A stretch of 64,000 nucleotides of DNA from positions 1-64,000 of the forward strand of contig NZ_CANDNZ010000015.1 of the NCBI RefSeq assembly GCF_947387555.1. The letters are read 5' to 3'. Made by a program: the position numbers and the translations under genes. Positions 32,453-41,944 of the stretch are shown here, piece after piece; position 1 is the stretch's first letter; every line of letters begins with the position of its first letter. The notes beneath the pieces were generated by a model. It was given only the letters and a program-made list of their open reading frames with translations. It was not told where the DNA came from and ran no database searches. This stretch comes from Thalassomonas sp. RHCl1. GTDB taxonomy: Bacteria; Pseudomonadota; Gammaproteobacteria; Enterobacterales; Alteromonadaceae.

Positions 32453-35343
32453 TTTCCTATTATGATCCTAAACAGCATCCTGAAGATAAAGATCTCGGCA
32501 CCCCGGCAGTTCGGCTGAACCACCAGCAAAGCCTGCCCCAGGTCACGCTGGAAATCGACGGCTGCGAGGTGACGGTGGAAGAAGGCACTTCGGTGATGCG
32601 CGCCGCCGCCCTGAATAATATCAATATTCCCAAGTTATGTGCTTCCGATAACCTGGAAGCCTTTGGCTCCTGCCGTTTATGTGCGGTGGAAATTCAAGGC
32701 ATGAAAGGTATGCCAGCCTCCTGCACCACCCCGGTGAGAGAGGGCATGCAGGTAACCACGCAAAATAAAAAAATTGCCAAGTTACGCCGTAATATTATGG
32801 AGCTTTATATTTCCGACCATCCGCTGGATTGTCTGACCTGTCCCAGCAACGGCGATTGTGAATTGCAGGATATGGCGGGGGCCGTGGGTTTAAGGGATGT
32901 GCGCTATGGTTTCAGCGGTGAAAACCACCTTGATGCCAAGGGCGATGACTCCAATCCTTATTTTCATTTTGATCCCAGCAAATGTATCGTTTGCTCCCGC
33001 TGCGTGCGCGCCTGTGAAGAAGTACAGGGCACTTTTGCCTTAACGCTTGACGGCCGGGGCTTTGATTCCAAGGTTTCTACCGGGGCGGACAATAATTTTC
33101 TTTCTTCCGATTGTGTTTCCTGCGGTGCCTGTGTTCAGGCCTGTCCGACGTCGACCCTGATGGAAAAAAGCGTGATCGAACAGGGCCAACCTGAGCACAG
33201 CGTGATCACGACCTGTGCCTATTGCGGTGTCGGTTGTTCGTTTAAGGCGGAAATGAAAGGCACCGAAGTGATCCGTATGGTGCCTTATAAAGGCGGCGAA
33301 GCAAACCGGGGACATTCTTGCGTCAAGGGACGTTTTGCCTTTGGTTATGCCAATCATAAAGACCGTATCACCAGCCCAATGATCCGTGACAGCATAGATC
33401 AGCCCTGGCGGGAAGTGAGTTGGCAAGAGGCAATAACTTTTGCTGCCGACAAGCTGAAAAACATCCAGCAAAAATATGGTCAAGACAGCATAGGCGGTAT
33501 CACGTCTTCTCGCTGTACCAACGAAGAAACCTATCTGGTACAAAAGCTTATTCGCGCAGCTTTTGGCAATAACAATACCGATACCTGTGCCCGGGTGTGT
33601 CATTCGCCCACCGGTTTTGGCTTAAAAGCCACCTTAGGGGAGTCTGCCGGTACCCAGACCTTCGATTCCGTGATGGATGCCGATGTGGTGATGGTGATCG
33701 GCGCCAACCCTACCGACGCCCATCCGGTATTCGGTTCTTTGCTGAAAAAACGTTTGCGCCAGGGGGCAGGACTTATTATTGCCGATCCCAGGCGTATCGA
33801 TCTTGGCATCAGTCCGCATGTTAAACTTGATCACCACCTGGCGTTAAGGCCGGGTACCAATGTCGCCTTTATCAATGCAATGGCTTATGTGGTGGTTGAA
33901 GAAGGGTTGGAAGATCAAAGCTTTATTGATGAACGCTGCCAGCAGGAAAATTATCAAAAATGGCGTGAGTTTATCAGCGACAGCCGTCACTCCCCGGAAA
34001 ATACCGCCGATATCACAGGTATAGCGGCAGAAGAATTAAGGATGGCGGCACGCCTCTATGCCAAGGCAAACAATGCCGCGATTTATTATGGTCTCGGGGT
34101 AACTGAACATTCCCAGGGGTCAAGTATGGTGATGGGCATTGCCAACCTGGCGCTGCTGACCGGCAATATCGGTCGTGACGGCGTTGGTGTTAACCCGCTT
34201 CGGGGACAAAACAATGTCCAGGGCTCTTGTGACATGGGTTCTTTCCCCCATGAATTACCGGGCTACCAGCATGTGAGCAAGGATGAACTCAGGACCAAGT
34301 TTGAACAAAACTGGGGCGTGGAAATAGACCCTGAACCCGGTTTACGTATTCCCAATATGTTTGATGCCGCCATCGACGGCAGCTTTAAAGGGCTTTACTG
34401 CCAGGGTGAAGATATCGCCCAGTCTGATCCCAATACCCAGCACGTACAGCTGGCGTTGTCGTCGCTGGAATGTTTGATCGTGCAGGATATTTTCCTGAAC
34501 GAAACCGCGAAATTTGCCCATGTATTTTTACCCGGCGCTTCTTTCCTGGAAAAAGACGGCACCTTTACCAATGCCGAGCGCCGTATCAACCGGGTACGCC
34601 AGGTTATGCCGCCGTTATCCGGCAAGGCTGACTGGCAGGTGACCATGGCGCTGTCGGAGGCGCTTGGCTATCCGATGAGTTATCAGCATCCGTCTGAAAT
34701 TATGGATGAAATTGCCCAATTAACCCCGACCTTTACCGGTGTCAGTTATGACAAACTGGAACAGTTGGGCAGCATCCAGTGGCCCTGTAACGAACAGGCG
34801 CCAGACGGTACCCCGATAATGCACAGGGAAAGTTTCCCTATCGGCAAGGCAACCTTTGCCGTCACCGAATATGTGGCTACCGAGGAAAAAGCCAACCGTA
34901 AATTCCCGTTATTGCTGACCACGGGCCGTATTTTGTCCCAGTATAATGTCGGCGCCCAGACCCGGCGCACCGACAACCAGATGTGGCACGACAGCGATGT
35001 GCTGGAAATACATCCCGATGACGCCCAGGAGCGGGGCATCAACGAAGGTGACTGGCTCGGCATTAAAAGCCGCGCCGGTGATACCGTATTAAAGGCGCAA
35101 ATCAGCGACCGAATGCAGCCGGGAGTGGTATATACAACTTTCCATCATCCCGAAAGCGGCGCTAACGTGGTGACCACGGATAATTCCGACTGGGCGACTA
35201 ACTGTCCCGAATATAAGGTTACCGCGGTGCAGGTGGAAAAAGTAACTTCACCGTCGAAATGGCAAGAGCGCAACAAGCAGTTTTCCAAAAGGCAGCATGC
35301 GCATCTGGTTGCGGCGAAAACGCCGGCAGCTAAGGCCAATTAA
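32449..35343 (+). CDS. fdsA: NAD-dependent formate dehydrogenase alpha (catalytic) subunit
   Basis: A 964-residue molybdenum enzyme that oxidises formate to CO2. The N-terminus has a NuoG-like [2Fe-2S] domain (CRLCAVEI, then HPLDCLTCPSNGDCELQ), two [4Fe-4S] ferredoxin motifs (CIVCSRCVRAC, CVSCGACVQAC), the CAYCGVGCSF cluster site, and the bis-MGD molybdopterin domains. The probable molybdenum ligand is Cys384 (ARVCHSPTG), encoded by TGT, so this is a cysteine and not a selenocysteine enzyme. The C-terminal dinucleotide-binding domain is complete. Confidence 0.96.
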   Translation: MISYYDPKQHPEDKDLGTPAVRLNHQQSLPQVTLEIDGCEVTVEEGTSVMRAAALNNINIPKLCASDNLEAFGSCRLCAVEIQGMKGMPASCTTPVREGMQVTTQNKKIAKLRRNIMELYISDHPLDCLTCPSNGDCELQDMAGAVGLRDVRYGFSGENHLDAKGDDSNPYFHFDPSKCIVCSRCVRACEEVQGTFALTLDGRGFDSKVSTGADNNFLSSDCVSCGACVQACPTSTLMEKSVIEQGQPEHSVITTCAYCGVGCSFKAEMKGTEVIRMVPYKGGEANRGHSCVKGRFAFGYANHKDRITSPMIRDSIDQPWREVSWQEAITFAADKLKNIQQKYGQDSIGGITSSRCTNEETYLVQKLIRAAFGNNNTDTCARVCHSPTGFGLKATLGESAGTQTFDSVMDADVVMVIGANPTDAHPVFGSLLKKRLRQGAGLIIADPRRIDLGISPHVKLDHHLALRPGTNVAFINAMAYVVVEEGLEDQSFIDERCQQENYQKWREFISDSRHSPENTADITGIAAEELRMAARLYAKANNAAIYYGLGVTEHSQGSSMVMGIANLALLTGNIGRDGVGVNPLRGQNNVQGSCDMGSFPHELPGYQHVSKDELRTKFEQNWGVEIDPEPGLRIPNMFDAAIDGSFKGLYCQGEDIAQSDPNTQHVQLALSSLECLIVQDIFLNETAKFAHVFLPGASFLEKDGTFTNAERRINRVRQVMPPLSGKADWQVTMALSEALGYPMSYQHPSEIMDEIAQLTPTFTGVSYDKLEQLGSIQWPCNEQAPDGTPIMHRESFPIGKATFAVTEYVATEEKANRKFPLLLTTGRILSQYNVGAQTRRTDNQMWHDSDVLEIHPDDAQERGINEGDWLGIKSRAGDTVLKAQISDRMQPGVVYTTFHHPESGANVVTTDNSDWATNCPEYKVTAVQVEKVTSPSKWQERNKQFSKRQHAHLVAAKTPAAKAN

Positions 35344-35363
35344 GGTTTGCGGGCACTGTGGTG

Positions 35364-36191
35364 ATGAATAAAAAGGATCAAGGTTCGGATAACAAGCTGC
35401 CGCTGCAGCAGGTTAACCGGGTGATTCGGGCCGGGGAAGCGGCAGATAAGGCACAAGCCGATACCGTGATCACCGAAGAAGCGGTGGCGCTGGTGTATAA
35501 CGGTATCTCCCATGCGGTGATGATGACGACACCGCAGGATTTAGTGGATTTTGCCCTCGGCTTTAGCCTTTCCGAGGGCATTATCACCAAAGCGGCTGAT
35601 TTACTCGATTGCGAGATTTACCACAGGGAAAACGGCACAGAGATTTGTTTAACCATCAGCTCGCGCTTTTTTACCCGGCTGAAACAGCAACGCAGAACCT
35701 TGGCGGGTACCAGCGGTTGTGGTTTATGCGGGGTGGAGTCGCTGGCGCAAGCGTTTAAACAGCCAGATGCCCTCCCCAAAGCGCCGCTGGTGGATTTTTT
35801 GTCGATAGAAAAGGCGGTGACCGGATTTAACGGCGAGCAGGTGTTAAACCGGCAGTCGGGAGGTGTACACGGTGCGGCTTTTTATCACAATGACGGCGAG
35901 CTGGCGCTGCTGCGTGAAGATGTTGGCCGCCATAATGCCCTGGATAAACTAATCGGTGCCCTGGCACAAACCGATTTTTCAGCCGGACAGGGGTTTGTGC
36001 TGGCATCGAGCCGGGCCAGTTATGAAATGGTGTATAAAACCATTAGCTGCGGTATTAATCACCTGGTGACTTTTTCTGCCCCCACCAGTAAGGCGATAGA
36101 GCTGGCCCGGGCGGGAAATTTAAACCTGATAGGTTTTGCCCGGCAGGGGCGGCAGGTGGTTTATCACAGTGCCGTTGAACCTTTGTCTTGA
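35364..36191 (+). CDS. fdhD: formate dehydrogenase accessory sulfurtransferase FdhD
   Basis: A 275-residue protein that delivers sulfur from IscS to the molybdenum cofactor of formate dehydrogenases. The conserved CxxC is Cys119 and Cys122 in GTSGCGLCGVES; other family motifs are VHGAAFY, LREDVGRHNALDKLIG and ASSRASYEMV. The ATG at 35364 is preferred over the GTG codons just before it. Its place in the fds operon is standard. Confidence 0.95.
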   Translation: MNKKDQGSDNKLPLQQVNRVIRAGEAADKAQADTVITEEAVALVYNGISHAVMMTTPQDLVDFALGFSLSEGIITKAADLLDCEIYHRENGTEICLTISSRFFTRLKQQRRTLAGTSGCGLCGVESLAQAFKQPDALPKAPLVDFLSIEKAVTGFNGEQVLNRQSGGVHGAAFYHNDGELALLREDVGRHNALDKLIGALAQTDFSAGQGFVLASSRASYEMVYKTISCGINHLVTFSAPTSKAIELARAGNLNLIGFARQGRQVVYHSAVEPLS

Positions 36192-36232
36192 GAGATTGAA
36201 GATACACCGATGAAAATAGAGAAGGAGAAAAT

Positions 36233-36457
36233 ATGCCCTCGGCAAAAGTGAATAACCTGATCAAAATGGTCAATCAGATCGCGGCCAATATCTGTTTTCA
36301 GTCTACGGAGCAGGAAGCCGTGCTGAAGATCGTCAATCACCTGCAACTGTTTTGGGCTAAGTCGATGAAGCAGGACATTATCGAATATTATCAGCAAGGC
36401 GGTGAAGAATTATCTGAGTTGTCTGCTCAGGCGGTTGCCCGTTTAGCCGGGCAATAA
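36233..36457 (+). CDS. fdsD: formate dehydrogenase delta subunit
   Basis: A 74-residue protein of the FdsD family (VNNLIKMVNQIAANI, then HLQLFWAKSMKQDIIEY). In related enzymes it is a small accessory subunit needed for full activity or assembly. A ribosome site, GAAGGAGAAA, lies directly upstream. It is last in the fds operon and is convergent with the 118-residue gene at 36484. Confidence 0.9.
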   Translation: MPSAKVNNLIKMVNQIAANICFQSTEQEAVLKIVNHLQLFWAKSMKQDIIEYYQQGGEELSELSAQAVARLAGQ

Positions 36458-36483
36458 CGGCTGTTAAGTGCAGGGCCGGGGGG

Positions 36484-36840
36484 TTATAAAAATGCTTCGT
36501 AGTTATAAACGGTTTTGCACACCTTGGTCAGGTTGCTCGGATGTAGCTTGGGATTATCCTGATGGTTTTGGCAATAATCCTCATAGAAGGCCTTTACCGC
36601 TTCCCGGTTGGCGGTGATTTTCTGTAAATAAGTGAGTTCATCCGGGGAAAAACTGTAAAATTGCGGTTGGAGATCATCATAAATCTTTGCCGCCTTTAAT
36701 CTCACCTTAGTGTCTGTTCCTTTAGAAAAAATCTCTATCACCAAAGCTTTCTGCTGCTGATACCAGGCCTCCACACTAGGTTGTGGATTAAAATGTAAAA
36801 ATAATGCTCCGGCAACGATTAAGATCAATAATTTTTTCAT
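36484..36840 (-). CDS. small exported protein of unknown function
   Basis: A 118-residue protein with a signal peptide or N-terminal anchor (KKLLILIVAGALFLHF) and a helical polar remainder (AWYQQQKALVIEIFSKG, FSPDELTYLQKITANREAV, two cysteines near the C-terminus). It is transcribed leftward between fdsD and ccoG. I do not recognise the family. Confidence 0.65.
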   Translation of the reverse strand: MKKLLILIVAGALFLHFNPQPSVEAWYQQQKALVIEIFSKGTDTKVRLKAAKIYDDLQPQFYSFSPDELTYLQKITANREAVKAFYEDYCQNHQDNPKLHPSNLTKVCKTVYNYEAFL

Positions 36841-36982
36841 AGCATGTAATATAATGCGGCCCTGAGGATAGGATAATCAATTTTCATTAAGAATACATTA
36901 TCTTAATTAAGTATAGGGTTATTGTGGTAATAGACCAGTAATCCCATGTTTTCGTACCTTCCCGAACTTTCAAGGATTTATC

Positions 36983-38422
36983 GTGAAACCAGATGAAAAG
37001 CAAAAAGATGTCTCCATGCATATTCCGGTAAAGAATATCAAGATACATCCGGCCAAGCATAGCGGCAGCGAAAATTACAAACCCAGGGATCAGATCTACG
37101 TTCGTAAAGTTACCGGCTTTTTCCAGCAATTGCGGCAAAAGATGAATTTTTTCTTTTTGGCGGCGTTTACCTTATTGCCCTGGCTGCAATATAACGGCCA
37201 TCAGGCGATTTTGTTTGATATTATGGAGCAGCGCTTCACCTTGTGGGGGCTGACCCTTTGGCCGCAGGATCTGACCTTGCTCGCCTGGTTATTTATCTTA
37301 AGTGCGTTTTTGCTGTTTTTTGTCACCACTTTTATGGGACGGGTGTGGTGTGGATACCTCTGTCCGCAAACGGTATGGACCTTTATCTTTATCTGGTTTG
37401 AAGAAAAAATTGAAGGCAGCGCCAACCAGCGTAAAAAGCTCGACAGCCAGAAAATGGACTTCAACAAGTTCTGGCGCAAGGCACTGAAACACTTTTGCTG
37501 GCTGGGTTTTTCGGTATTAACCGCGCTGACTTTTGTCGGTTATTTCGTGCCGATGCAGGAAATATTTGTTGATTTCTTTACCTTTAATGCTTCCTTTGCC
37601 GCTGCTGCCTGCGTCTGGTTTTTCGCTTTTTGTACCTACGGCAATGCCGGTTGGATGCGGGAAATCATGTGTCTGCATATGTGCCCTTATTCCCGTTTCC
37701 AGTCTGCAATGTTTGATAAGGACACGGTGACCGTTTCTTATGATGCCAAACGCGGTGAAAGCCGCGGCGCCCGCTCCCGTAAGCAAGATCCGAAAAAGCT
37801 GGGATTAGGGGATTGTATCGACTGTAACTTATGTGTGCAGGTGTGCCCGACGGGCATTGATATCCGTAACGGCTTGCAATACGAATGTATTAACTGTGGT
37901 GCCTGTGTTGATGCCTGTGACGGTGTAATGGAGAAAATGAATTATGCCAAAGGTTTGATCCGCTATACCACAGAGCATGAACTGGAAGGGAAAAAGGTGC
38001 ATTTAGTGCGCTCGAAACTGATCGGTTATGCCGTGGTGCTGGTGATCATGAGCAGCTTATTGGTGATGGAAATTGTTAACCGGGTGCCGGTGTCGCTGGA
38101 TATTATCCGCGACCGTAATGCCCTGGCCCGGGAAAATATTCGCGGCGAAGTGGAAAATGTTTATACCCTGAAAATCCTCAATAAGTCACAAACCGACAAT
38201 GTTTACCGGTTGACGGTTAAGGGTATCCCCAATGCCAAATGGATAGGGGATCAGGAAGTGACGGTAAAAGCGGCAAATGTTTATACCTTGCCGATCAGTA
38301 TTGCCGTCGACCCCTATGAATTATCCGGGTTTATTACCGATATTTCCTTTGTGGTAGAGCAGATTTCAACAGACAGTGATGTTAAGCTAGAGCAACAAAG
38401 TCGCTTTTTTAATAAACGTTAA
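36983..38422 (+). CDS. ccoG: cytochrome c oxidase accessory protein CcoG (RdxA/FixG)
   Basis: A 479-residue inner-membrane iron-sulfur protein involved in copper handling and assembly of cbb3-type oxidase. It has about five membrane helices, two ferredoxin-like [4Fe-4S] motifs (CIDCNLCVQVCPTGIDI, CINCGACVDACD), and a C-terminal Ig-like periplasmic domain (about 390-479). The GTG start at 36983 has AAGGA seven bases upstream. No cco oxidase genes are nearby. Its stop overlaps the srkA start by one base. Confidence 0.95.
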   Translation: MKPDEKQKDVSMHIPVKNIKIHPAKHSGSENYKPRDQIYVRKVTGFFQQLRQKMNFFFLAAFTLLPWLQYNGHQAILFDIMEQRFTLWGLTLWPQDLTLLAWLFILSAFLLFFVTTFMGRVWCGYLCPQTVWTFIFIWFEEKIEGSANQRKKLDSQKMDFNKFWRKALKHFCWLGFSVLTALTFVGYFVPMQEIFVDFFTFNASFAAAACVWFFAFCTYGNAGWMREIMCLHMCPYSRFQSAMFDKDTVTVSYDAKRGESRGARSRKQDPKKLGLGDCIDCNLCVQVCPTGIDIRNGLQYECINCGACVDACDGVMEKMNYAKGLIRYTTEHELEGKKVHLVRSKLIGYAVVLVIMSSLLVMEIVNRVPVSLDIIRDRNALARENIRGEVENVYTLKILNKSQTDNVYRLTVKGIPNAKWIGDQEVTVKAANVYTLPISIAVDPYELSGFITDISFVVEQISTDSDVKLEQQSRFFNKR

Positions 38423-39402
38423 TGTCTGTATTTGATTTTACTACCCTGTCTCCGGACCTGATCCTTGACGGTCTGGAGAGTGTCGGCTTTTATCCCGACA
38501 GCGGTTTGCTGCCCCTGAACAGCTACGAAAACCGCGTTTATCAGTTTCATGATGAACAAAAAACAAAATATGTGACCAAGTTTTACCGGCCGCAGCGCTG
38601 GAGTGAAACCCAGATCCGCGAAGAGCATGCCTTTGGTTTTGAGCTGGCGGAGGACGAGCTGCCTGTGGTTGCCCCGCTAAAACGCGATGGCGAAAGCCTG
38701 TTTAATTTTAAGGGTTATCACTTTGCCGTATACCCTTGCCGGGGTGGACGCATCTTTGAGGTGGATAACCTGGATCAGCTGGAATGGATGGGACGTTTTG
38801 TCGGCCGTATCCATGCCCGGGGGGCGCAACAGCCTTTTGAGTCCCGGCCAGGTTTTAACAGCGACGAGTTTTTGCACCAGGCAAAGCAGGTTATTTTCAA
38901 TTCCGGTTTTGTGCCCGACACGTTAAATAATGCCTTTTTCACTATTTTAGATCAGGTGGTGGCGCTGGCGGACGAGCAGTACCAGCCGGCACATGAAATA
39001 CGATTGCATGGCGATTGTCATGCCGGTAATATTTTGTGGACCGACGACGGCCCGCATTTTGTCGATCTGGATGATTGCCGCAGTGGCCCTGCTATCCAGG
39101 ATCTGTGGATGATGTTATCCGGGGACAGGCAACAACAATTGTTACAATTGGATACTATGCTGATGGGCTATGAGGAGTTTTTTACATTTGAAACTGACCA
39201 GCTTGTCTTGATAGAATCATTACGCACCATGCGTATCGTGAATTATATGGCCTGGTTGTGTAAGCGTTGGCAAGATCCTGCCTTCCCGCGTAATTTCCCC
39301 TGGTTCAATACCGAGAAATACTGGGAACAGCAGATTTTAATGCTAAAAGAGCAGTTTTCTATGTTGCAGCAACCGCCGCTAAGTTTAGTGCCGGGGATGT
39401 AG
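38422..39402 (+). CDS. srkA: stress-response Ser/Thr protein kinase SrkA (YihE)
   Basis: A 326-residue kinase of the choline-kinase-like fold. The N-terminus FDFTTLSPDLILDGLESVG is typical of YihE; the catalytic loop is RLHGDCHAGNILW and the DFG equivalent FVDLDDCRSGP. In E. coli it counteracts the MazEF-linked death pathway under envelope stress and is co-transcribed with dsbA, as is likely here (47-base gap). It overlaps ccoG by one base. Confidence 0.95.
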   Translation: MSVFDFTTLSPDLILDGLESVGFYPDSGLLPLNSYENRVYQFHDEQKTKYVTKFYRPQRWSETQIREEHAFGFELAEDELPVVAPLKRDGESLFNFKGYHFAVYPCRGGRIFEVDNLDQLEWMGRFVGRIHARGAQQPFESRPGFNSDEFLHQAKQVIFNSGFVPDTLNNAFFTILDQVVALADEQYQPAHEIRLHGDCHAGNILWTDDGPHFVDLDDCRSGPAIQDLWMMLSGDRQQQLLQLDTMLMGYEEFFTFETDQLVLIESLRTMRIVNYMAWLCKRWQDPAFPRNFPWFNTEKYWEQQILMLKEQFSMLQQPPLSLVPGM

Positions 39403-39449
39403 GGCCAAATCTGAGGCCAGATGATGTTCATTTAAGGAAAATGAGAATA

Positions 39450-40082
39450 ATGAAAAAAGTAATCAGTTTAATAATGTTAATGTTTATCCCTTTTATGGCG
39501 TCATGTGCCGAATTTGAAGAGGGTAAGCAGTATACCAAGGTCAGTGAAAAAGCCTCGACGAAACCGGAAGTCAGAGAGTATTTTTCCTTTTACTGTCCTC
39601 ACTGTCTTAAGTTCGAACCATTTTTTGCCAAGGTGAAAAAGCAGTTGCCTGAAGGGGTGCCGTTCGAGCGTAACCATGTTGACTTCCTGCGTGCGGCTTC
39701 GCCTAAAATCCAGGCCATGCTAAGCAAGGCGGTTGTTACGGCTCAGCAGATGGGTCTGGAAGAGAAAGTTGTTGCCGCGATTTTCAATTATATCCAGGTA
39801 CAGCGCGCGGTGATCACCTCGGAAAAAGACCTGCGTAATATCTTTGTGTTACAAGGTGCCGATGGTGAGAAATTCGATAAGATTTTCAAAAGCTTCAGCG
39901 TAAACAGCAAAGCGAAACAGATGAAGAAAAACCAGGATTACTTCTCGCAAAAAGGCGCATTGACCGGCGTACCTACCATTATTATCAATGGTAAATACCG
40001 CATCAATAACCAGGAGCTTGACCGCGATAACTTCGAAGAAGATTATCACAAGCTGACAAAATACCTGCTGGCGCTTAAATAG
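39450..40082 (+). CDS. dsbA: thiol:disulfide interchange protein DsbA
   Basis: A 210-residue periplasmic oxidase that puts disulfides into exported proteins. Signal peptide KKVISLIMLMFIPFMASCA; active site Cys49-Pro-His-Cys52; cis-proline loop GVPTIIING near the C-terminus. The ATG at 39450 is preferred because AAGGA lies about 11 bases upstream; the ATG at 39441 is too close to it. A terminator follows. The gene order srkA-dsbA matches E. coli. Confidence 0.96.
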   Translation: MKKVISLIMLMFIPFMASCAEFEEGKQYTKVSEKASTKPEVREYFSFYCPHCLKFEPFFAKVKKQLPEGVPFERNHVDFLRAASPKIQAMLSKAVVTAQQMGLEEKVVAAIFNYIQVQRAVITSEKDLRNIFVLQGADGEKFDKIFKSFSVNSKAKQMKKNQDYFSQKGALTGVPTIIINGKYRINNQELDRDNFEEDYHKLTKYLLALK

Positions 40083-40101
40083 TTCGACAGTAAAGGTAAT
40101 A

Positions 40102-40130
40102 AACAAAGGGGCTTAGGGCCCCTTTGTTGT
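40102..40130 (+). terminator. terminator after dsbA
   Basis: AACAAAGGGG (40102-40111) / CCCCTTTGTT (40119-40128), ten perfect pairs, loop of seven, followed by GTCCCT without a long T run. Confidence 0.7.
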
Positions 40131-40185
40131 CCCTAAAAGCAAGAAATTTGCGTTTGCCGTGATTGCCAATAGCAAACCTTTACAT

Positions 40186-40881
40186 CTATCCGGTCTCTTC
40201 TTTGGGCTTTATCGCTAATTTAGCCAGTGATGATTGCCGTACCAGGTATCCGCCGATCAGGGCGATGGTTAAAAATAAGCCCAGGGTGACATATACCTGC
40301 TGCTCGTCTGCTAGTTTCACGCCGCTGCCGGCAAAAGAGAAAATCAGCATCTGGGGAATAAAGCCGAGTAAAGAGCCCAGCACATAAGGTTTGGCCGATA
40401 CCCGGGTAACGCCTGCCAGGATATTGGTCATCAAATTACTGCCCAGCGGCAATAGGCGGATAATGATGGTTTTGGCCAGGGTCTGCTGTTCGATAAAGCT
40501 AGAGACTTTGCTGATCTGTTTTGGGTATTTGGCACTTACCCTGTGACTGAGCAAATGTCTGGAGACGCTAAAGGTCAGCAAGCAGCCAATAGTAGCTGCC
40601 AGGGTGGCGAGTACGGCGCCAAAAAGAGCGCCAAAACTGTAGCCGCTGACAAAGGCGGCCACTTGCCTGGGTAAGCCTATGGCGGTGGTGATGCTTAAAA
40701 AGATAAATAAGGTGATCATGCCCGCCGGTCCTTGGGGGATCACTTGTTGCTCGATCAGGTATTGTCCCCAGCTGGCGGGGTTTAAATGACTCAGATCGGC
40801 CAGGGTGACGGTATTGCTGCCGACAAGGGCGATTAACACTATCACCAGGGTGAACAAACTATACTTTAGACCTGATGACAC
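40186..40881 (-). CDS. TVP38/TMEM64-family (DedA/VTT) membrane protein
   Basis: A 231-residue integral membrane protein with five or six helices. The VTT signature is visible: LPRQVAAFVSGYSFGALFGAVLA, FIEQQTLAKTIIIRLLPLGSNLM and the proline-glycine loop SLLGFIPQMLIFSFAGSG. Family members are lipid scramblases or transporters related to DedA. The GTG start at 40881 has AAGAG upstream. It is convergent with dsbA. Confidence 0.9.
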   Translation of the reverse strand: MSSGLKYSLFTLVIVLIALVGSNTVTLADLSHLNPASWGQYLIEQQVIPQGPAGMITLFIFLSITTAIGLPRQVAAFVSGYSFGALFGAVLATLAATIGCLLTFSVSRHLLSHRVSAKYPKQISKVSSFIEQQTLAKTIIIRLLPLGSNLMTNILAGVTRVSAKPYVLGSLLGFIPQMLIFSFAGSGVKLADEQQVYVTLGLFLTIALIGGYLVRQSSLAKLAIKPKEETG

Positions 40882-40979
40882 AATTGCAACTCTTACTTCT
40901 TTGTGAAAAATAACTAATACCGGGTCGGTATGATACCCCGTTATGACTAGGGTGCAACTGTGTTAACTGAATTTCTTGC

Positions 40980-41855
40980 TCAGACGTGTTCCAGCAGCTT
41001 TTCCTTGGCCCGGGTGAATTCGCTCTCGGTGAGCAGTCCTTCTTGCTTAAGTTTTGCCAGTTTCTCCAGGGCAGCCAGAAATTCAGCATTGCTGGTTTTT
41101 TCCTGAGTTTGTTGTTCCTGTTGCCGTTTTTCTTTTTGCTGCCGGGCGGATATGTCCTCTTGCTGTTGTGGTGACATTTTTTCGGTGACAGGGGCTTGTG
41201 TTTGTTGGCAATGATAGCGGTTGATTTGCGAAGACAATAACCGGCACCAATCAAGAATGTCTTCGACCACATCCTGATAACGGGTGTGGGTTAACCGTTT
41301 GTTTCCGGCCCTGAGGTAGAGACAAATTGCATATCTTTGCCGGTGTTTATCGGTTAACACCAAGTGGACTTTTCTGAGTTCGCCGTCGTGCATTTTTTTA
41401 CTTTGTATACGGGCAAAATCAGCCTGCAACTTTTTTTCCTGCTCGGCGGTAAAAGTATCCGCCTGCTCTTGGGTGATCAGGCTGATCAGCTTGTCGTTGA
41501 GCAAAATTTTACTGCTGATCACATCGCTGATGTTAAGCACGGTATCGGTATTGGTCTGATGCCGGCGATACAGGCCTATTTGCTGTTTGGACTTACTGAT
41601 CTCCAGGTAGACATATTGCTTCCCCGGCAGGGAAGAGAGGCCGTAACGGTTTCTCCGGTAACGGATTAACAGGAAAATAAGCAGTAAAGACAAGGCCAGC
41701 AGCAGGAAGGTTTTTTGATTGGTAAGTAGGGAAGTATCCGGGATTGAACTGCTCGCGCTAAAACCCGGAGTGTGGTAGCTGCAGGCAAATAAGACCATAA
41801 GCCGTTTAGCGGGGCTTAATACCTTGGAAAAACACCACTTGAATAGATTAACCAT
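40980..41855 (-). CDS. SHOCT-domain membrane-associated protein
   Basis: A 291-residue protein. One membrane helix (about 48-66, TFLLLALSLLLIFLLIRYRR) follows a signal-like N-terminus; a central domain (about 75-215) includes VYLEISKSKQQIGLYRR; a Q/E/K-rich coiled linker leads to a C-terminal SHOCT motif (LEKLAKLKQEGLLTESEF). SHOCT motifs mediate oligomerisation in membrane-associated proteins of mostly unknown function. Lies 98 bases before the VTT gene in reading order. The central domain is not recognised. Confidence 0.78.
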   Translation of the reverse strand: MVNLFKWCFSKVLSPAKRLMVLFACSYHTPGFSASSSIPDTSLLTNQKTFLLLALSLLLIFLLIRYRRNRYGLSSLPGKQYVYLEISKSKQQIGLYRRHQTNTDTVLNISDVISSKILLNDKLISLITQEQADTFTAEQEKKLQADFARIQSKKMHDGELRKVHLVLTDKHRQRYAICLYLRAGNKRLTHTRYQDVVEDILDWCRLLSSQINRYHCQQTQAPVTEKMSPQQQEDISARQQKEKRQQEQQTQEKTSNAEFLAALEKLAKLKQEGLLTESEFTRAKEKLLEHV

Positions 41856-41944
41856 AATGCCTGACTGATCCTTATTCTTGTTCGGCCGTTTATGGTTTTA
41901 GTTATTGGCCGTTTGTGTAAAAATCCAGCATTTTGAGCAAAAAA

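Noticed and set aside
33040-33603. 187-codon leftward frame inside fdsA
   Set aside because: Antisense to conserved cluster-binding motifs of the formate dehydrogenase.
33590-33610. Selenocysteine in formate dehydrogenase
   Set aside because: The codon at the molybdenum-ligand position is TGT, so the residue is cysteine; no in-frame TGA is present.
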